Below, one piece after another: positions 11,271 through 23,361 of a stretch of 64,000 nucleotides of DNA. The DNA lies in contig JASWHV010000004.1 in assembly GCA_030760725.1 (NCBI GenBank), forward strand, positions 50,931,136 to 50,995,135, given 5' to 3'. Below the pieces are notes generated by a model that was not told where the DNA came from, did no database searches, and saw only the letters and a program-made list of their open reading frames with translations. The DNA comes from Neostapfia colusana (taxonomy: Eukaryota > Streptophyta > Magnoliopsida > Poales > Poaceae). Numbering within the stretch: position 1 is the first letter of the stretch; the number at the start of each line of letters is the position of its first letter. Both the position numbers and the translations under genes were made by a program.

Positions 11271-12593
11271 CTCCCTAATAGTAGGGATGAGGGCAAGGTT
11301 GTAGAGTGATCCATAAGGAACCAAGTATAAACTCGGCTCTTCCTCCTCCACCGGTGTAATGGTGAGGTTATGGACATGTGACTTCCAACTCAGCGCGTCG
11401 GCAACCACATTCGCCTTGCCGGGGTGGTAGTGAATCTCAATCTCATAGTCTTTGATTAGTTCTAACCACCTCCTTTGCCTCATGTTCAGCTCCTTCTGGG
11501 TGAAAATATACTTCAAGCTCTTGTGGTCGGTGTAGAGATGCACCAAATTCCCCAGGAGATAGTACCTCCACATTTTTAACGCCAAAACCACAGCAGCAAG
11601 CTCAAGATCATGAGTTGGATAATGCTGCTCATGGTTCCGAAGTTGGCGTGAGCCATATGCGACCACACATCTTTCCTGCATCAACACGCAGCCGAGCCCA
11701 ATACCGGACGCGTCACAATACACGTTGAAGGGCTTGGTTGTATCCGGTTGAGCTAAGACCGGGGCTGTTGTGAGATGCTTCACTAATGCTTGGAACGCTC
11801 CTTCACATGCCGTGTTCCAAACGTATTTTGTCCCCTTTTTCAGCAACTCCGCCATCGGCTTTGCAAGCTTGGAGAAACTCGGAATGAATCTCCGATAGTA
11901 TCCCGCTAAGCCGAGGAAGCTTCTGACATCATGGACTGAAGTGGGAGCTTTCCATTTCAGCACTTTCTCTACTTTGCTTGGGTCAACCGCAATGCCTTCT
12001 GCTGATATGATATGCCCCAACAATGCCACTTGGCTGATCCAAAACTCACATTTGCTGAACTTGGCGTAGAGCTTGTGGTCTCGCAATCGTTGAAGAACGA
12101 TCCTCAAGTGTTTGGCGTGTTCTGCTTCTGTCTTGGAGTAAACCAAGATATCATCAATGAACACCACCACGAACTTGTCCAGCTCCGGCATGAACACCGA
12201 GTTCATGAGATACATGAAATGTGCTGGAGCATTTGTGAGACCAAAAGACATGACGAGATATTCGTATAAGCCATATCTCGTTGAGAAAGCCGTCTTTGGG
12301 ATACCCTCCGCCCGGATCTTTATCTGATGATATCAAGAGCAAAGGTCCATCTTGGAGAACACACTTGCACCCACAAGTTGATCAAACAATATGTCGATGC
12401 GGGGCAGTGGGTACTTATTCTTGATGGTGACGGCGTTGAGCGGCCGGTAGTCCACACACAGCCTCAAGGTTTCATCCTTCTTCTTCACGAACAGCGCCGA
12501 GCATCCCAAAGGCGAGGAACTCGGCCTAATGAAACCATTGCTCAACAGATCATTGAGCTGTTCCTTCAGTTCAGCCAGCTCGTTCAGAGCCAT
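11178..12593 (-). pseudogene. Gypsy reverse transcriptase and RNase H (element B)
   Basis: The N-terminal part (12333-12593) reads NELAELKEQLNDLLSNGFIR, VKKKDETLRLCVDYRPLNAV and PRIDILFDQLVGASVFSKMD. Two codons later a stop interrupts the frame, and the same frame resumes downstream with MSFGLTNAPAHFMYLMNSVF. The catalytic box is FIDD within FVVVFIDDILVYSK (near 12134-12175). RNase H follows: YCDASGIGLGCVLMQ, LELAAVVLALKMWRYYL, TDHKSLKYIFTQKELN and GKANVVADALS. Residues and order are those of Tekay chromoviruses. A frame change near 11250 leads to the integrase. Confidence 0.9.
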
Positions 12594-14386
12594 TTTGTAT
12601 GGTCTCCGAGAGATAGGGTAGTCCCGGGTGCAAGCTCGATCTTGAACTCGACATCCCGCTCAGGTGGCATACCCGAAAGATCATACGGAAACACGTCGGG
12701 GTACTCCCGGACTACGGGGATGTCCTCTAACTCGAGAGCTTCAGTATTATAGATTTCTGAAACTTCCCGGACTGGAGTGTCTAACACCATGGAATGCGGA
12801 CGGTGGAATGGAGAATTTAAATGAACCGTCCGTGTCCGAGTGTCCAGGACAGCGCCATGGTAGTGTAACCATGACATCTCTAAGATTGCATCAATCTTTT
12901 GCCCCGTGAGGATTATCAAGGTGGTGGGATATAGCTTCCCACCTAAGCACATAGTTGCTTTTGGAATCATCATATTTGCTGAAATCTTCCCTCCCGGTGA
13001 GCAGATCATATACGTGCAGTCGGTTGTGAAGACTTGCATTTGATGCTTAGCCACATAGGATGCACTTATAAAACGGTGGGTTGCACCAGAATCAAATAAA
13101 ATGATGATTGCTTGGTCATTGAGAGTGAACGTACCCGCCACCACGTTGTCTCCCTCTGGGGCGTCCTCATTGTCGAGGTTGCGAACGCCCCCAGTCCGCT
13201 GACCAACCTTCTTGACTGGAGGTCGGCCTCGATCACCGCCCTGGAACTGGGCTTGCCCGCTGCTCTGCTGCCCCTGTGGACAGTCCTTCGTGAAATGGCC
13301 CGCCTGGCCACACGTGAAACAATTGTAGCGGGGCGGTCCTCCGCTGATCGGCGGACGGAAACCCGGGGCACGTTGTGGCGGTTGGAACGCCCGGGGTGTC
13401 GTCTGCTGCCGCTGCTGCGGTCGCGGTGGTGGCATCGGCGGTCGGAACGGGGGTGCCTGTAAAGAACGTCCCCCGAACTGCTGAGGTCGCGCCGGTGGAT
13501 GCCACTGCTGTCCTGATGGTGTCCGATACACCATGCGGTACTTCTGGGGAGCGCCACCCCCACTGCTGGGTGGAGTGCTGCGCTTCCGCTGCTCAGCTGC
13601 CAACTCCCGCTGAGCGTCCTCTTGCATAATCGCGGCATTGACGAGGTCATTGAAAGTGCTGCGATTCCATTGAACGAGATGTGTCTTCATCTCGGGGTGT
13701 AACCCCTGATAGAAGTGCTCCCGTTTCTTCTCCTCGGTGGAGACGTAGTCCGACGCATATTGCGCCAGATGGTTGAAGGCACGGGAGTAGTCATGGGCAC
13801 TCCTCCCGCCCAGCTTCAGCTCCAAGAATTCTTGGAACTTCCTCTTCATTATCCTGGGAGGGATATGATAGGCGCGGAACGCCTCCCGGAATTCTTCCCA
13901 CTCCACGGCATGGCCAGCCGGACATGAGGCGACATAGTTCGCCCACCATGCACCAGTGGCACCATGAAGCTGCTGCGCCGCGAGCAGAGTATTTTACCGC
14001 TCCGTACATTGGAGCAGCCCGAACTTGGACTCGATCGTCCGCAGCCAATTGTCGGCCTCCAGTGGTTCTGCGGCTTCTGTGAACACCGGAGGGTGCGTAC
14101 TCATGAAATCCGAGTACGTCACATCACGGGGCTCATGAGGCCCCCTCTCTTGACGCCCCCCCCCCCCCCCCCCCCCGCCTGGGACGTATTCTGCACAATC
14201 GTGTGGAGCAGGTCGGTCTGCTCCTCATGATTCCCCACCAGTGCCGCTATCACATCCGCTAGGGTAAGCAAAGGCGGCGGTGGTGGTTGCTGCTGCGGGG
14301 TGCTGTCGTAGGCAGGTGGCTGGGAGTCATCGCCTCCCTGCTGGCTAGAGCCACCAAGCTCGTGCATGGTCCGAGTGCGAACCATC
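12584..14386 (-). pseudogene. Gypsy gag and aspartic protease (element B), frame broken at a poly-G run
   Basis: The start ATG at 14384-14386 opens MVRTRTMHELGGSSQQGG and reaches NTSQA followed by a glycine run. There a run of 21 G (14156-14176) breaks the frame. Gag continues through a second frame change near 13900 (EWEEFREAFRAYHIPPRIMK; GGRSAHDYSRAFNHLAQY). A CCHC zinc knuckle (CFTCGQAGHFTKDC, near 13280-13321) follows, then the protease motif FDSGATHRFISASYVAKH. The last frame ends at 12584 near the RT start. Gag forms the virus-like particle and the protease processes the polyprotein. Confidence 0.88.
14156..14176. repeat. C21/G21 homopolymer within element B gag
   Basis: Twenty-one consecutive C on the plus strand (G on the coding strand) lie in the glycine-coding part of gag. 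Element C has no such run at the same place. Its length is also the position most prone to sequencing or assembly error. Confidence 0.9.
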
Positions 14387-16342
14387 TGCAACCATACAAC
14401 ATTAAACATCGGTCCCGCAACATATTGCATGCAGTCCAATAAAATAGGCGTAAAACATAATGACATTAAAACATGCGATACCTCTCGTATACGGATAATG
14501 TAATAACTTTCACAAGCTACACCATTACCAGACCAAATACAAGCTAGTTAAATCTAACTTGATGAACCTCCTCTTTGGAAGCTCACCACAACTAGGTTTG
14601 GTCACTACGAGACGTTACTATCGCTTGGTCATCACGTATACCACCCTTTTATCTTCAATACGACACAAACATGGTCTCTAGCAAAAGAAACTTGAGTAAG
14701 GCATATACTCAAATCTTTCACTAGTTTAAGATAACCACTCATTAGTATGTTCTACCCCATTGGAAGTACTTAAACCCCCTAGGGTACAACAACCGCTCAA
14801 ATGAGTTCAACTGTCATCCCTCTGTCAGAATGACCAGTTTCTATATATCCTATATTTTGATCTGGTTATAGGCATTTTCGTAACGCAAGCTGAATACCAA
14901 ATTTAAAGTAAACTTCAGCATCTTTCCAACGAGTATTTATATGCCCTCATATCACCTCTGGTTAAAAAGTTATGGTAATTCAAAGTCAACAGAATTTCTG
15001 GAAGAATTTCAACAGCACCTCCCTTGGAAGTTGCTGTTTTCAACCCTGGTTTCCACTGAGTTCTCTGCTGAAATTTCAGAAACTTTGAATTAAAAAGATG
15101 CAACACCTTTCCTAAACTTTCCAAATACGTGTCATATGATAACTTTAAATTTTTCTACAGGAAGTTATACTTGAAAAACAGAACAGTCCAGAGAGTGTTT
15201 TAAATCTGTCCTAGTTCTGGACAGTTTACAATCCTCTGGGATTTAAGCCATCTTAAGGTGTGATTCAGCTCTTGGAGTCTACAACAAGGTTGTAGGGTAC
15301 TTACACACCCTACCAGAACTATATCCCAAACCTCCATTGGCTAAATAATCTGTGAGTTATGCCCTGTCAAAGTTTAGCAAACTTGCCACCCAAAACAGAG
15401 CACTCTGTTTTTCAATCCTTTGGGACTACACTGATCAACTATCAAATTTTTCTACCCAACCAGGGTCCTAAATGTTGAAACTTAGTGATTTTAATTCCTT
15501 GTTATCATTATCTTTCATGCACATGCCTATGATATGTCGGTACTACGTTCCTCACAAAATAAAAATCCTACCCGGATTATACCGGCATATACGTCTCAGT
15601 TGTGGCACTAAGCGGTCTCTCGCACACGTTTACTACACGGAATACATACGTGGTTAGTACCAGCAGAAGACCACACAATAATGATGCACTCAGTGGTTGT
15701 TTCCATTTCAGGCAGGACCATATTTAAAAGTAAATACAAACGCCCGTATCATTGCCGTACGGCTGTCCTTGAGTTAAGCCACGTCTCAAGGTACGTGATC
15801 ATGTTTCAACACCACACGACGGGGAACCCGAGTAGATCATGAACGGGTCGTCATGGTTGGGAATGTTATCAACCCAACAGATACCACCTACTGCCCTTCA
15901 GGGCACGCCAATGGCAACAGCTGCCTCCTGGCTATTTCCAGACGAACGCACTATCGCGTTACTGACCACACGATGGGGTCTCCACTTACTTGCCTAATGC
16001 ACGCTAGGGATCAGTGTTTCATATGAGCTCAGGAACATGAAGAGTCCAAGAGCTTCATATTGACGTCTCACACCAAGCTGTGAGACCTATCCCTGAACCA
16101 CGTTCCTCGTCAGGGGAGCTAACCGAAATTGAACCGCTTTCGGTGGCGTTCCTTACCATTCTTACCAGAGCGTAGGTGCGTCGTTACATAATGCAAATTC
16201 AAAATTATAACACATATGTTAGTTTTGCCACTTTAAGTAACTATGCTAATATAGTCCTTACTTGGGCAAACTATCGGATCCTCACCGTAAGCCTAAGTTT
16301 TTCCGTAATACAGTCCTTAAGTACTATGCTATCCCCAATGCA
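14387..16342 (-). other. Element B 5' leader (untranslated)
   Basis: This is about 1.95 kb between the primer binding site and gag. It has no supported gene. It contains the leader motif shared with C, D and E (AGAATTTCTGGAAGAATTTC, near 14992, then CAACAGCACCTCC), and stretches matching the C leader (such as GGTACGTGATCATG near 15791 and GTAGGTGCGTCGTTACATAA near 16171). Confidence 0.75.
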
Positions 16343-16354
16343 GCTCTGATACCA
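16343..16354 (-). other. Element B primer binding site, tRNA-Met type
   Basis: The minus strand reads TGGTATCAGAGC three bases after the LTR end CCACA. This matches the 3' end of plant initiator Met tRNA, the usual primer of Tekay elements. Confidence 0.9.
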
Positions 16355-16357
16355 GGC

Positions 16358-19300
16358 TGTGGCGGACCGGAATCCGCTCATCCAGGATCGCAGAGGGTGG
16401 GTCCGCGCGATGCGACACCCGACAACACACATCATAAGGATACATTGTATTACATAGGAAAAACCAACTGAAACTGTACAAACTGGTACAATACTCAGCT
16501 ACAAACTAGTGTCTTTATTACACAACGGAAGTCTAATTTGTACAACTCAAGCCCGCCTATCTAGCAAAAGTCGGTTGCCCTGCCCTAGGGCAACCCACAC
16601 TAGCTGCACTCCTCAGCTCAGCGCGGCGTGTACGGCTCCCACTCAGCCGTGGTCCCCGATGGAGGGTAACCCTCACCGGTGGACTCGTAACCCGAGTCCG
16701 TGGGTGGCTCCTCACCTGAAAAACACTTAAGCAGCAACCATGAGCATGATGGCTCAACAAGACTTAACCGACTCAGCTAGGCATGAAACTCTACTGTTAG
16801 GGTACAATGAACATGGGATGGTAAAGTTTCAGCAAACGGACATGCCTATAGTTGATCCTTAGTTCATCTTTTAGCCACAGGTTAACAGTTTATGAATCGG
16901 AAATTTAGTAAGCAATATTTGGTGGCGCACATGTATCAATACAATTATATCATATAGCAGAATTTAATCATAACATTCCATAAATTATCTACGTTACGAT
17001 GCAGTGAACAAGCAGTACTCGTCACTGCGAGGGACAGTGAATCGACTCGATATACACCTGCAGGGATACCCAAAGAGCACGTCACGTACGTCCACCCATG
17101 GAGCTGCACAGCACGCTCACTCGATGTCGTACGGGACAATCTTTCACCCAACAGCCCAAACATCGAACCGGTCGCACTGAAATGGACAGGAGGTTCCCTA
17201 CACGGAGCATCTCTCTATGACCGTTAGCAGATTTCCACCTTGCTGCCCTCAACCTACACCTATAAATCGGTGTGCTATGCCTCGACACCCGGAGGTTTAG
17301 GTTACATCGGTTTATCGGGGCCCATATATCCGATATGCGTTCGGTACGTTCAATACTTGCTCAGCAGGGCCGCACACGGATCGTTCCTAAATCGACACAG
17401 ACAGGGCTGCGCACACAAGACTTCCTCCTTCTGCGCCCTAGCCCCTGCCTAGTATCATTTTCATTACTAAAGTGATCTCACATCACTCAACCGAACCCGT
17501 GTGTCCCTAGCCTAAACTCACGAGTAGATTCCAACTACTCGACTTGTACCGAAGTCCTATGAATCATTAAGCATAGCCTGTCTACTCGAGGTCTTAGACA
17601 CTACCCTCACTCTTATAGGAAACTTTTGGTTATGCAAGTGGGGTTCCATCCATCCTATACCTAATGCACATTCATACTTCATACGAAACATGTAAACAAA
17701 GCAAAACTTACAAAAGGGTTAATGCAAACTAGGGCTTGCCTTGTTGCTGCTGGTCAGTGGTTAGGTCTTCGTCCGGAAGAAGGAAGTCGAGCACTTCCGG
17801 AGTCTCCTCGACTTCAGCGACTACACGTTAACCATATGCTATATGTCAATTTAAATGCAATGTGTAAACTTGAATAAGTAATTACTATAACTCTAGCTAA
17901 CCCTCCCCTTTGTTTCTGAAATTTTTATGGTGGATTGGTAGGATCCTAACCAGAGTCTTGACCAAGTTTCATTTGAAACAAGATTATTTGAGCTTTGTAC
18001 AAATAAAAGCCTATTTGGTCAATATTAGAGTCTCTAAGTAATTCCAGTGTTTTTCATGGCTCCAACCATTACTTTCTGGAAACTAGAATTTAAGATGGTT
18101 ACTGAGAATGTTACTGAGACCTCAGGATTTTCCAATGAACCTCTCAGCCAAATTTCAGCATTTTTCATAAAGTAACTCTCCAGATAAAATTTCTAACAGT
18201 TTGAACTTTACGGATTTAATTCTGTAAAACTATTAACCTTCATGAGCTGAAATTTGTATTGCTGGAAAGTACTCAAAATTCTGAGTTCAGCAAAATTTGG
18301 TTCACTGAATTTGGAGCTTCCTACCAAAAGTTATGTGCATTCGAAATTTGCACTAAAACTGGAAATTCCCAAAATGTTTAAACTCTGCGGGTGGGGCCCA
18401 CTCTTTACACCGGCCCACTGAGAATGCGGCCACACCACGTCCCACGGGGTTTTACCCGTGCTTCCACACCGAATCCTGGCCGCAAATGGATCCCCACGCG
18501 AGAACAGAGGCTGACCAGTGGACCCGGCCCCCCCTTCTCTACCTCGCGCCATCCCGCGACTCCCGCGGCGGCGCTTCGCCGGATCTCTCGCCGCCGGGCG
18601 TTCTGCCGCCCGACCTTCGATGAAACTTGCCGCCTGTGCCTAACTTGGCTCGGAGAACACGCTGGTGCCCTCATCGAAGCTTGGCGATGGCCGGAACCAT
18701 GCCCTCGACGGTGACAGTGGCTCTCTCTACTCCGGCGATGTCGTCCGGGCTACTCAGGGCCTTATTCTTCAAACGGTTTGCTCCTACAGCTCCGCCGTGG
18801 CATGCTGAGCATGAATATGAGCTCGGTTGGCCCTGGAAACAGCCGGAGCTACGTGCTCACTGTCGACCTAGGCCTGATATCGGCTGTGATCGGAAAACCT
18901 CGAAGAACCGTAACCCTATCCCATGGTTTTTGCTGGTTTTTTATCCTAGGTGGTCGTGGACAAGTGCAGAACGTATGTGTAGCTCGGATAAAACAGGTGC
19001 TTAGCCAACACCCGTGAATTTTAGGATTTGGGGTGGCTCGGTTTTAAGAACACCAAAACATCCCCGGGGAAATTCTCCCCCGACAGTGCACGAAACGACG
19101 AACGGTTAGGACTAGAAGGATCATCACCTTAGGGCGGTTGTTTCTTGTGTTGATCGTCGGGCACGAAGGAGCCTGTGTTGCCCGGATGCCAGCGACCATA
19201 GAGCGGCGATGAAAACGTTCGCAAGCGGAGGCAACTGTGAGTTGGAGAACGTCGGCTCAGCCGGGGCACCGTGAAAACGACCGAGTGGGCGTCGCGCTGG

Positions 19301-20054
19301 CGCGGTGACTCGGGGTTTTCATTGTGCAGTGGCCTCTTCCACTCGGGCGCGGGAGCAGGAGGTGTCACATGCTGATCACCAGCTGCCGAATGACTTGCCC
19401 GAGCTGCCTTCGGTCTGAAGCCTGCTGACCAGTGGGCCCTCTTCTCCCCCCTAATTTACTCTTCATTTTTCATCTCTGTTTTTGCTGAAAATATCCCCAG
19501 CTACTCACAATTGAATGTGAGACTTAATCACCAAGTCATAGTTTGAATTTGGTTTCCCAAATTTGAACTTTGTTTGGCTAAACTTGCTTCATGTTTAAAC
19601 TGAAATTCAAATTCAGTTTTGAATTATTGCAAATTTAGCTCCTGACAAGATGAATTCCAATGGGGATGAAAATTGGTGGACTAACTCAGAAAACTGTGCT
19701 GAGTTTGAATATGGAGCTAACTTTTGAATTCCAGTGATGAAAGTTGCTGCAATCTGAATTTACATTCAAATTGGCCTCTTTTTCAAATGCCTCCAAAAGT
19801 GCCTCAAAAGTGTTGGATTTGCATGAAATTTGGGCTGAGCCTCCCCAAGAATACATAAGGTCTAGGGGTGAGCTCAACCTCTCATGTTCATGTGTAGAAA
19901 TCCTACTTTGTGAAAGTTAGGGCTTTCCCCTCTAATCACCCTTTTGATGGAGGTTACTTGCTCTTCACAAATCTTCACAAGATATCCACAACAAAAGCTG
20001 TGGTGTTGTGAGGTGATGAAAATTTTTTGCAAGTCCCTTTCTTGGGCTTTTACA
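16358..20054 (-). repeat. Element B 5' LTR
   Basis: Direct repeat of 6095-9770. In element orientation it starts TGTAAAAGCCC (at 20054) and ends CCGCCACA (at 16358). It lacks about 159 bp present in the other LTR (gap near 18100) and keeps about 178 bp (19077-19254) deleted there. The terminal stem-loop lies at 16395-16420 and the shared inner block at 16987-17044. Open frames inside are shared with the other copy and not genes. Confidence 0.9.
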
Positions 20055-20059
20055 CGAAT

Positions 20060-23000
20060 AAGGGGGGCGGCGAGTTTGGCCCCGAGAGGCGGCCGGGGAC
20101 TCGGTTCTGGTGACTCTCGCCGGAGCGCGTCGCCGCCCGGTTCTGTTGGCCCAAGGTAAGAGAAGAAACTGTGGCGTGGGACCAACTGTCAGGATTTTAA
20201 ACATTTCCTGTTTTTTCAGTTTTTAGTTGAAACTTCAAAGGGCCATAACTTGGTGCAGAGTTTTCCAAAAATTCCAAAATAAATTGCGTTGGATTCCTCT
20301 CAGTTAGTGCTATCCAGGGGTGTATCCCAATATTTATGAAAGTCCCTGGATTTGGCTCATTAATTCGTTTTATAAAATCTTAGAGAATTAATTCCAGGAG
20401 TTCTGTTTATTAAAAAATTCCCAATTTTGGGAAGAACCTTCCCCCAATCATACTTGAACTCTAGTAACAATTTCAGAGGCATTGGACCACATTTGCTTGG
20501 CCAAATGATGTTTCAATCCTTTATGTCTCTGAAAAATAGGAAAAAGAACAGAGACAATTTCCAGCTTTTTTCCAATTCTTGTAAATTCCATATCTCTATG
20601 TAGGAAACTCCAAAAATGATGAAACTAATTCCTATGGACTCAGGACATTGTGTACTTCACAAAAAGTCGTTTTATCAGCATGTCAAAACTATAGAATGGT
20701 TCTGTTAGATCAGAGAAGCATAATAACTTAAGAATTTCTTAAGACCACATTCTTTATCATCTTTCTCTGAAATCTGTCGTGCAGGTTCTATGAGGAGTAT
20801 CTGAACTATTGTAAAAGTTTCAGAGGTATTAGATTTTATCTTCCCCTGTTTTCAGTCATATAACTTCAAAGGCTTACATATGTTCCTCAAATGCCATATG
20901 TATTCATTAGACCCACAAGCCATGGGATGAACACACCTAACATTTTCTTCTCTATTATTGTAGATCCAACAACTGAAACCTTGCTGTTGTTTCCCCTTTT
21001 AGTCATAGTTAATTTATACAACAACTTTAAAGCATTTTCTAAGTTGCTTTTGAAATTATGTGCATAATCGTATCAATAGCACGCGACGCTGAAGCTCGAC
21101 GAGGAGATCAACTAAGAGGCGAGGATCTCGCTCTCGTGACGGATTTGGCGGATTCTCCGGAGGAAGACTAACTTAATAGTCACTAAAAAAACCGTTGAGC
21201 AAGGCTAGCACCGGTTTGCATATAATTGCCTTTTTAAATTTTGCTTACTTTCACCTAATGTTGTTAGACTTGATATTGTGCATTAGATTTAAGATACTTG
21301 AAACTCCAACTGCATTACCATGAAACCCCTGAGTAGAATGTTTAGCATAGTTTTTCCCTCGTTGTAGTTGGCTAGGCTAATGTTGTAAATAGCCCGGTAG
21401 AAGTCGAATAGATGGATGCTACTCGCAAGAAAGGTCGAGTAGCGGAGTCTACTGGCGAGAGAAAGTTGTTGATAAGAGCACCCTCATGAAAAGTGAGATG
21501 ATGACGGAGAGTTCCTGTAGGATGGAACACTCAAGGTTGTCTGAACCTGATGGGTGTGACAATGCTTGGGACCACATTGGGCCTGGGCCGGTTATGTTAA
21601 AGCCAATGTGGAGGTTGGATATTAGCCCCGTCTGTGTCAGTTAAGGACCGCGCCGTATGCGGCTCTGCTGGACAAGTTTGAGCTGTACCGGATATATAGT
21701 GGGGTATGGGACCCATGAAACCGATGTAACTCGATGGACCGTGGCGTAGGAACTCATCCTTCATCTGGGAATGGCGTTGAGAAGGCGGGAGGTGTAAATT
21801 CTTTAGCGGGCAACTTCGACGTGTCCGTGCAGAGGACCATCCTGCTCGGGATGAAGCGTTTTTCTATGTCAGGGTGTCGTGTGAAAGATTGCTGCATACA
21901 ACGTAAGAAAGAGCTCTCGACTGAGTCCTTCGAGGCGGGTGTATGTGTCATGTATTCCGGGTTGTCATTGATTCAAATCACCGTCGCTCGCGGTATAGTA
22001 TTAAGCATACTTGCCTACTGCGCTGTGACGTAGTAAGAAGAGGAATTAAGTCTCTTAAGATGTTGTTCTTGACTTAATAATTGTATGGAAACCTTGACTA
22101 AAGTAGAGATAGTGTAAACTAAATTTCTATTCCACCTTAGGCTACCAACATCGGAATAAGTGTTTCCTGTTTGATTGTGGACTTCCGGTGTTGTGATGCG
22201 TGGGGACCATTAAAATGGCTGCTATAAGAATACGAATACAAAGATCAAGGTTAGCTAAGATTTTTATGCAAATTCAACTTCCTATGTTCTTACAACTCCT
22301 GCATGTAGAGTTACTGTGACGGACCAAAATCCGTACCATCCAGGATCACAGAGGGTGATGCCGCACAATGCGACACCCGACAGCACACTCGATAAGGAAA
22401 CACAGTATTACATTCAAACTTACTGAGTTTGTAAAAAAGTAGTACAAACCTTCAGTTTACACAGAGTTTACTGCAGTGGAAATTATTTATACAACTCACG
22501 CATACTCCTAACTAGCAAAAGTTGGCTGTCTAGCCCTAAGGACAATCCACACTAGCTACACCCAGCTTCACTGCGGCGTGTACGGCTCCCACACAGTCAT
22601 ATTTCCTGACGGAGGATAGCCCTCGCTGTGAATCCTTATTCTGAGTCTGTGGGGTACTCCTCACCTGCAAACACTCATAGGAGCAACCGTGAGTACCACT
22701 TGTTCACTGTGCTGTGACGTAGTAAACATATGGAATGGTTGTGAAGCATTAATGCTGTTATGAATAATTTGTATTGCTACATGTGTGCCACCAAATATTG
22801 CTCACTAAATTTCAGATTTGTGAACCATTAACTTGTGGCTAAAAGATGAATTAAGGATGAACCTGTAGGCGTGTCTATTGCTGCAAATTGACATCCTATT
22901 TTTGAGTATGACTTGCATGGAGAGTTTCTTGTGTAGGAGAGTCGGTTAATACTTGCTGAGCCATCGCACTCACGGTTGCTTCTATGAGTGTTTGCAATTG

Positions 23001-23346
23001 AGGAGTACCCGATGGACTCGGATACGGGTTCACCGGCGAGGGCTATCCTCCGTCGGGGACTACGGCTGTGTGGGAGCCGTACACGCCGCAGTGAAGCTGG
23101 GTGTAGCTAGTGTGGGTTGTCCATAGGGCTGGACAACCAACTTTTGCTAGTTAGAGTATGCGTGAGTTGTATAAATAATTTCAACTGCAGTAAACTCTGT
23201 GTAAACTGAAGGTTTGTACTACTTTTGTACAAATTCAGTAAGTTTGAATGTAATACTATGTTTCCTTATCGAGTGTGCTGCCGGGTGTCGCATCGTGCGG
23301 CATCACCCTCTGTGATCCTGGATTGTACGGATTTCGGTCCATCACA
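20060..23346 (+). repeat. Element C LTR, right portion, containing an inverted copy of its own end
   Basis: Sequence resumes after element B and runs to TCCATCACA at 23346. It includes a GGATATATAGTGG stretch (21690-21702) aligned with TATA-like stretches in B and D, and the conserved block ending TGACGTAGTAAGA (21975-22038). From 22315 to 22694 the LTR end appears inverted, and a second partial plus-strand copy begins at about 22695. The short open frame at 21734-22033 lies across the conserved block and is not supported as a gene. Confidence 0.8.
22315..23346. repeat. Large inverted repeat: two LTR ends head to head (arms 22315-22694 and 22968-23346)
   Basis: The left arm starts TGTGACGGACC and reads as the reverse complement of the right arm, which ends GGTCCATCACA. 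Arms are about 380 bp, with a spacer of about 273 bp. The spacer begins CCACTTGTTCACTGTGCTGT, repeating LTR sequence already seen at about 22000. The structure could fold into a long hairpin. Confidence 0.85.
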
Positions 23347-23349
23347 GGC

Positions 23350-23361
23350 TGGCATCAGAGC
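23350..23361 (+). other. Element C primer binding site, tRNA-Met type with one change
   Basis: TGGCATCAGAGC lies three bases after the LTR end at 23346. It differs from the usual TGGTATCAGAGC by one transition. Confidence 0.85.

Larger units (their letters stand above)
6095..20054 (-). mobile_element. Element B: complete but degenerate Tekay-type Gypsy retrotransposon
   Basis: Two direct repeats of about 3.7 kb (6095-9770 and 16358-20054) flank a minus-strand internal region with gag, protease, RT, RNase H, integrase and a chromodomain-like tail. In element orientation the LTR reads TGTAAAAGCCC...CCGCCACA; the 3' copy has TATAAAAGCCC. The primer binding site is next to the right-hand LTR and the polypurine tract next to the left-hand LTR, fixing the orientation. 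The target duplication is TGAAT/CGAAT. The element interrupts the LTR of element C. Long LTRs and this pol type resemble rice RIRE3/RIRE8-like elements. Confidence 0.9.

Noticed and set aside
16343..16354. tRNA-Met gene fragments at the TGGTATCAGAGC sites
   Set aside because: Only 12-13 bases match and each follows an LTR end, so they are primer binding sites, not tRNA genes.
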